Below, piece after piece: positions 57,798 to 64,000 of a stretch of 64,000 nucleotides of DNA; positions within the stretch are counted from its first letter, which is position 1, and every line of letters starts with the position of its first letter. This DNA comes from Parasponia andersonii (Eukaryota > Streptophyta > Magnoliopsida > Rosales > Cannabaceae): contig JXTB01000002.1 of the NCBI GenBank assembly GCA_002914805.1, positions 2,752,780 through 2,816,779 of the forward strand, written 5' to 3'. The notes below the pieces were generated by a model. It was not told the DNA's origin, did not search any database, and saw only the letters and a list, made by a program, of their open reading frames with translations. Both the position numbers and the translations under genes were made by a program.

Positions 57798-57998
57798 TGG
57801 TGAAGCTTTAAATAGAGAGACAGATCTAGAGACAAAGAGCGAGAGATAATGTGTATGTGTTTCGGTCAATAGGGTGTGTGGTGTGAAAGGGAGAGAGAAA
57901 GTTTGTATTATTTGACAAAGACATTAGACAATTAAGGCTTCGAGGAGGTGGTGGGCAAGTGCAGGTGCACGAGAGTCGTTGCGCTGAAGTAATGGGCA
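57798..57998 (-). promoter_or_regulatory. CASPL1E gene 2 promoter, blocks shared with gene 1
   Basis: TATA-like CTATTTAAAG (57806-57815) and the adjoining CTTCACCAAAG match gene 1. CGAGAGTCGTTGCGCTGAAG (57970-57989) and the AAGGCTTCGAGGAGGTGG block match too. The (GA)n run of gene 1 is replaced by a broken purine stretch (57812-57850), so that expansion is specific to gene 1. Confidence 0.55.
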
Positions 57999-59175
57999 CA
58001 AGGATTACTACTATTCAAATTCAATATGTGTTTAAAGAAATTTTAAATATTTCGATATAATTTTGCCCAAATTAAAATATAGATTAAAACTATAAAAAAT
58101 CTATATTTCATTTTTTTATTCACTAATTAAATAATAACAATTTATAAATTATATTATTTTATACTTTAAAAAATAAAATAAGATGTGAGATCATACCGTT
58201 ATTTATTTATCGTGTAATACATATCTTCCGATAGTTTTGTTACACACGTACATCTCGACCATTTTTTTTAATATGATAAAATATTGTTTAAATGTACCAG
58301 TAAGCATATACAGAGATGTTACTATTGGAAGATATTAGCAATAAGATAATTAAATAAATAAATAAATAAATAGTGTGAAACCTAACTCAATCGATCTTTA
58401 CAAGCATTATATAATATCAGCGCGGAAAAAAGGCGTATAAGAAAGTCCACATTTTGAAAAATCCACGTGATCAAATAATTAAGGTATGGCGTGTCGTGCT
58501 TAGTTTAGCACTTAATATTAAGGAAACCTATCCAAACCTATTATTAACGAAAGTCTAGTATACGTTTATGACACTTTTTGGCACTTGATGAAATTTGGCA
58601 ATTAACTTAGATGTGAAGACTTCGAAAATATTGGTGTTGAGAACAGAATAAATGTCGCACGGTAATTGGATAGAAAATCTCATGTCATTAAAAGCTCGTC
58701 ATCACTTAATTAAATAAAAGAGTTGACTACTTAATGACCGATGGGGCGGCATTTATTTCATTTATATATACTATGAGAAAAACTTAGAACCTGAATTATT
58801 CTTATTCCTATTCTTTTTTTAAAAAAAAAACATGAATTATTTATTGACTTTATTAGAATATTTGTAATTTGGAACACAATTGAGCTCAAATGAGAGTAAT
58901 TCTATGAGGGTTTTAATTATTTGAGTTTTTTTTTTTTTTTTGGCTGCTTGTGTAAAATGTCAATAAGACAGAATGATTTGAAAGTTTTTGTAATAATTTA
59001 TTTTACTTTCAGTCTCACAATAAAATAGTGTGCAAATTTTACCAACTTCATGAACTTTATGGATCCAACGTTGTATAAAAGCAATGTTATAAGGCACGAC
59101 AGTAAACACTAATAAAATATGAAGTACCATTATACATTATACATTAATAGTAATATGCTTTAAAATTTATGTTTA

Positions 59176-59214
<39 letters not shown>
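57999..59214. other. intergenic, nothing recognised
   Basis: AT-rich spacer with short A/T runs and a (TAAA)n run (about 58349-58371). A (TA)n tract of about 36 bp at 59178-59214 leads directly into MITE copy G. Confidence 0.55.
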
Positions 59215-59216
<2 letters not shown>

Positions 59217-59454
59217 TTGCCAATCTAATAAGTATTTTTTTTTACCTATGAGTAGGTATTTTTTTTTAGTTGTTGGATTACTGTCTAATGGTGATCCAAT
59301 AGCTATAATGAAGTGTATGAAAAGATATGTATCATTAATACTCTTTCTCTCTCTTACTTTTTACAATAAAAAAATATATATGCTAAATTTTCATTGGCCA
59401 AATTGATACTTACGTATAAGTAAAAAAAAAAAAAATACCTACTGGATCGATGGT
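59215..59454 (-). mobile_element. Micron-like MITE, copy G (reversed)
   Basis: GGTTGCCAATCTAATAAGTA on the left and TACCTACTGGATCGATGG on the right show the family ends in reverse. The GGATTACTGTCTAATGGTGA hairpin segment is present. At about 240 bp this is a full-length copy. Confidence 0.8.
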
Positions 59455-59939
59455 TATATATATGTTTAAACTATATATATATATTGACTGTAGTATGTGG
59501 TGCGTAGGGCCCCCTCTCAACATTTTCCATAATCAACGTAGTACGAATGACTCAGAATTTAAGATTTCTTTTTTCTTCTGTCAAAGAGCAGAAACCTTAT
59601 AGTTCCATAGTCTCCATTTATATTATTTGGCAGTGATAACTGGATTTACGTAAAACTGAACGCAAGGACTTTCTAAGGTTATCTAGTCAGGCATTTTTGC
59701 ATGAGATTTTATTTTGGTTTACGTCTTTGGAGCCCCAATGTTGAAAGTCATGTCAAAGTTTTCAACTCCATGTGATCATCTTTTTTAAAGGGAATCATCA
59801 ACGTATGCAATTGTGCATCGCCGTTTCTAGCACACGTATATATTAGATGCTAGCTAGCTAGCTGTTAATATTTTACATATTATATATAAACATATATGTA
59901 TTATAGGCTAGATATACTGAACCATGTCATAAATCGCTG

Positions 59940-60216
59940 CACTATAAACAATTTTACTTTAAAAAATTGTGACTAAAAGTGAAAATTTTCGTGACTAAAA
60001 ACATTGCACTATTATTATGTTGTGACTAAAAGTTTTATCACAAAAAATCTAATTTGTTGTGACTAACTATACTTTAAATCATAACAAATTTTATTACTAT
60101 ATAGAAAAGGATGTGACTGAAAATATATTAGTATGATTAAATATTATCTTTTAATTATAAAAAAACTTTGTTGTAGCTAAAATATTGTCACTAAATAGCG
60201 ATTTTTTTTTAGCAAT
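59940..60216. mobile_element. CACTA-like element end (fragment)
   Basis: Starts CACTATAAACAATTTTAC and carries repeated TTGTGACTAAAAG-type words (about 59967, 59990, 60020, 60058 and 60110), the pattern of subterminal repeats in plant CACTA elements. The far side reads TTGTCACTAAATAGCGATTT in opposite sense but lacks a clean TAGTG end, so it is truncated or decayed. Confidence 0.4.
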
Positions 60217-61887
60217 ATACGCACAATAAATATATAACATTATATTAATGTTGCTTTTAAATTCGTCTAAACTTGACCCTTTTCTACCATATAAATTAAG
60301 GAGAAAGGGATTTTTTTTTTCTCCCATTCCTAGCCATGTCTAGACAACGCTAATTACATTTCAACCTTCAAAATATTTTCAACCATGGCCTTTAAGAGAG
60401 GTGGTTCAATAAAATTGAATAAGCCAACCTACTCTATATATAAAGTTTCCAAGGCCTTTTTCAGTTTTTGGTCAAACAGTTAAGGGACATCGTTAAAGTC
60501 ATATAATGGAATACACATATCTAGCTCATAGCTACGTAGAGGTTTTGCTGGCTGTGATTTTGCATTAAACGTCACCACCTATTCCGGCTATTAATTAAAA
60601 AGTGTGTGTGTGAAACCAAATACCATATTCAGTTTTCAAAAAGATATGCAATCCTCTAGCTTTATTTAAAAATTTAATCATGGTATTTCTTTTTTATTTT
60701 GGCCAGCTAGAATCATGGTTTTTACGAATTGGGTTTGTTAAATTAATTTGTACCGAATAATATTGAAAATGATATTTTTCAATCAAAGATGATGATCTGG
60801 CAGTTGCAATAGGCAATCCCCGAGTTAACGGGATTGAGCTACAAGTCTTGAACAAAAAAAGATCGAAAATTAGTATGAAACAATGTGTACTGCTTAATTT
60901 AATAGAGAAATAATATCTTATATGCATATCTATCCTTGAAGTTTGAGTTCTCCAGGGTAGCAATATCAATGACAGCCCGGCAAGAATTTAATTTCAAGAA
61001 AACAAAATACAGAAGAAACCCAAAGAAAGAAGACATGCCTAAAAAAGAATAAAAGAATACGTGTAGAATCTTCAAGATAAGATGTTATGTACAAAATTCT
61101 TGAAAGAAAATCAAATGAAACTGGTTTAGATTATCGTAAGTGTGGACTCGTCCGCTGGAAATTAAAGTCAAATGGTCAGGGCTGAAACACGGATGGTCAA
61201 ACAAGACTTTTCTCATAGTTATCCAGGTCGTGAATTATAAAGTTAGTCTTGTTGCATTCTATTCTCATGAATTATGATTTTGTCCTAGTTTTGTCTCATG
61301 CATTCTCAAATATGTAATTCTACTAATTAGAACTATGTATTTGAACTTTTCCTTAATTTTGATCTTCGATTTATAATAATTTCATTTAGCAAAATGACAG
61401 GACAAATTAAGTTTAAGCGCAATTGACGGGACAAAATAAGTTTAAGTTACTAACTCTTCGTATATATCCGAAAAAGATGGAAATTTCTCTCTAATTAACA
61501 TGAGAAAGTACTCATTTTGTCACCTCAAATCTCCTTGAAATACATATTCTGACATTGAACATAGGCTTCTGAAAATCCAATATTGAGATCAAGGCTAGCT
61601 GCTCAAAACAAGCTGTCTACATTGCTTTTTCACTTATTTCTTAATTAACTAAACTGATATTGCATCACTTTATTACTTATCACAAATCTTAACATAAAAA
61701 GCTGTTTATAAGTTCAACAATATTAGCATGCGTATATAATCAAAGAATAATCAGCCTCAGAAGCATTTAATATCTTTTGTAACCGTGCCTTTAATTAACT
61801 AGGGGAGCTAGCTAGGCTAGAAAAGTTGATTAATCAGGGACGCTACTTTTTCTTTATTTCTCCAATTAATGTAAAGCGACATATTAG
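60217..61887. other. intergenic, nothing recognised
   Basis: No gene is supported. A 60694-60969 minus-strand frame is not protein-like. 61200-61450 has two ACRGGACAAAWTAAGTTTAAG words about 40 bp apart, part of a common AT-rich dispersed sequence. Confidence 0.5.
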
Positions 61888-62103
61888 TTAGCTGATTTGG
61901 ACAAATGGGATATCATCAGTTTTGAGTGGTTTCTCAAGTTTGATATAAATGAGCACAAATAAACGGGTACAATATTCATGGTCCACTGAATTGTATAACC
62001 TGATTTCAAATCGGAAATTACGTACATTGTAGGCTGCACCGAATTCAAACTCATAAATTTCGGTCACTGTCAATGACCTCTTCTCTGGGATTGAAACATA
62101 GAC
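61888..62103 (-). pseudogene. isolated exon-like fragment, unrecognised
   Basis: A minus-strand acceptor TAATCTCAG is followed in frame by 71 codons and TAA (61890-61888). The sequence has protein-like composition, with EIYEFEFGAAYN, RFEIRLYNSV and a DDIPFVQIS end. No plausible upstream exon or start was found within 1.5 kb. It could be the last exon of a lost gene or of one with a very long intron. I do not recognise the family. Confidence 0.35.
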
Positions 62104-63814
62104 CTGAGATTAATAAACTTCAAGTACGTAGTACCCCATATTTATAGCAATAGCATTTATTTCTTTTGGTTGAAGCAAAACACAATTACTTGCAAATTGG
62201 TCTAGTTTTCACTCTAAAAATAAACCGGAACCAGCTAAATTTCAGTATCTTAGTTTTGACATTACCATTTCCTTTGCACTTGCTTTAATAACATAATAAA
62301 TAAAGGAAAGGCGAAGATGTACTAAAGATGGTGTATTAGAGAAAATCTCAGTTAACTATTTCACTTTTTATTTAGAAAAACATATATGTATATAAATGTT
62401 GTCCAACAAACCCGCAGTGAAATATTTTTATAGAGAAAAGAACAATTTTTTTAATAAAAAAGTAGAAGATATCATATTTATAAGAATAAATAAAAAAAAT
62501 GTTGTCAAATGTTGACGGAAGTTTTATCAACAAGGAATTTAGGAAATTGCAAGATGTGGTTTGTGTGTAAAAAGGGTTGATCAATCAAAGCAAATAAAGA
62601 GACAAAAATTTTATAATGGTTCAGCCCAAAAAAAAGACGAGTCTACGTGTTCTTTACTATTTTCTGGAGAATTACAAGAGTTTCATTAAGTTTCGAAGTG
62701 AGAATCCAAAAAGAGAAAAATACAGAATGTAGTCCAGAAGTTTTTTATAACAATACTGAACTCCTTTCATATAGATAAGGGTGACTCATTATTTCTTAAT
62801 TATGAAAATAAGTAAATGTGTAATTAGAAAATACAATTCGAGTAACAATATAATTGAGTAATAACTTAAATAGAATGATTGGTCGATCTCCATTCAGAAA
62901 CTTATTTCCCTTTCTTTTTAGATTACTCACTTGATGAAACTTGATCTAGTTTCTTTTTCATACTGATCGCACTTAACTCATTCGAAAAAGGTCGCACTTC
63001 GATCAGAAAAATTTTCATACGACCTGACATTCAACTTGATCACTAATTTTCCCCATTTAGCATTGATCAACGTATAAATTTTAGACCGCAAGACATTAAA
63101 CAAACTCTCTAAGGAATAAAGAAAAAAGTACAAATCATTATTCTACGTCAGTTGTCTCTCTATTTCCAGCAAAAAAGGATTAAAAAGAAAAAACGGTCTC
63201 TATTTAATTGGAATTGTCAGAGACCTATAGTACTAGTACTTTGGAAGTGCTGGCATTTCCTAGTGAAATTCACTGGACTAGTGGTACTTGTCCAAACGAT
63301 AATTGTCTTCTGATCGACTCTACGACTTGTCGTTTTATGTAGGCTTGAGAAATTAAACTGTATCTGTTTGACTTAAGTTTTAGTGTCTTTCTCATTAATG
63401 ATCATTTAGCATTTTGTTACCTCACGAAAAACATTGGTGAAAATGAAAGTGAAAACAGTGCATATCGTGAACATAAAAGCCAAAGATAATGAGTGGTTGA
63501 AATTTAGTTGAATGGTCAATAATGGATATCCTGGAATTTAATATGGTTGAAGACTTTGAATTCATAAAGAAAATTAACTTGGAAAATACTCAAATACACA
63601 TAGAGGAGTATAGCCAATATACTATCGATGGTGGTGGCATAGTAATAAAAGTGCTTACCCGGAATCTTACTTTTAGTATTTCAGTGGTATGAGCCTCTAA
63701 AAATACATATCAATTTTTGGTTTCTGTTCAAAAAACGTGTCCTTCGTTAAGTGGACTTCCTAATAGGCATCTTGTTTTCTACGTAGGCTTATGGATACGC
63801 TTCAAGTGTCAATT
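62104..63814. other. intergenic, nothing recognised
   Basis: AT-rich DNA without coding frames, clear repeats or RNA genes. Confidence 0.5.
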
Positions 63815-63955
63815 GGGGTTAGTTCAGATAGTCTAAAATTTGAGGGATGTGTGTGTGAATTTAGGAAGGTCAGGAGTTCAAACTTTGTAGAGTATATATG
63901 TGTATTATTTTCTTTTAAATTTATAATAAATTGTGGTAATTAATTAAATCTCACT
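63815..63955 (+). mobile_element. SINE-like element near the window end
   Basis: GGTTAGTTCAGATAGTCTAA (A-box-like) and GGTCAGGAGTTCAAACT (B-box-like) are spaced as in tRNA-derived SINEs. The 3' end TTTATAATAAATTGTGGTAA resembles the tails of the elements at 49718 and 51000, so the three may form one family. Confidence 0.5.
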
Positions 63956-64000
63956 TTAAATAAAAAATGGATATGGTTAAGTGTTTGTTCCATGTATACG

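Noticed and set aside
59850..59875. GCTAGCTAGCTAGCT palindrome as an attachment site
   Set aside because: It is a short tetranucleotide repeat with no element on either side.

Overview
This window is nuclear DNA from a flowering plant, probably a eudicot. The genes have many short introns, mostly GT-AG. The encoded proteins are plant types: a class I plastid DXS, an SR protein with the SCL28-type extension, CASP-like membrane proteins, a prenylated HMA protein and a plant-style bHLH. Intergenic DNA is very AT-rich and full of small transposon debris. I cannot name the species. There is one assembly gap (2905-3029) and one ambiguous base (41157).

Layout. 1-13.4 kb is gene-poor: AT-rich repeats, two MITEs sharing one (TA)n tract, an isolated exon-like fragment, a decayed element with an Ulp1-like protease fragment inside a field of TTGAC motifs, a SINE with a clear target-site duplication, and a 3 x 121 bp tandem repeat. 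13.5-27.3 kb is the gene-rich core: SCL28-like splicing factor (+), complex I subunit NDUFA8 (-), mitochondrial ribosomal protein bL33 (+, divergent from NDUFA8) and DXS (+). A farnesylation-type HMA protein (-) follows at 29.0-29.9 kb. 30-37 kb has no gene; it holds two arrays of a hairpin-forming satellite of about 73 bp, a miniature LTR element (TRIM) and other repeats. 37.5-44.3 kb carries a PPR-like, probably mitochondrial protein (+, 10 coding exons), a broken aspartic-protease remnant and a bHLH factor (-). 45.7-58 kb holds two tandem CASPL1E-type genes (both -) and a third, truncated relic. Between the two intact genes lie SINEs, a MITE and a 1.4-kb terminal-inverted-repeat element. 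58-64 kb is mostly repeats, with one exon-like fragment.

How the genes relate. The genes are independent housekeeping or tissue genes rather than a cluster. Two relationships stand out. NDUFA8 (respiratory complex I) and bL33m (mitoribosome) start head to head from about 0.4 kb of shared promoter DNA. The two CASPL1E genes are tandem duplicates that keep matching promoter blocks and matching 3' flanks. DXS commits pyruvate and glyceraldehyde-3-phosphate to the plastid isoprenoid (MEP) pathway.

I rebuilt gene models by hand from open frames, splice-site consensus and remembered family similarity. Exon ends are sequence-based; functions rest on family recognition. I saw no tRNA gene, rRNA gene or CRISPR array. 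The most interesting items are the MITE family that sits in TA microsatellites (7 copies), the CASPL duplication with a third relic, a GC-AG intron in DXS, a TG-repeat in place of a pyrimidine tract at an HMA-gene splice site, the TRIM element and the hairpin satellite.
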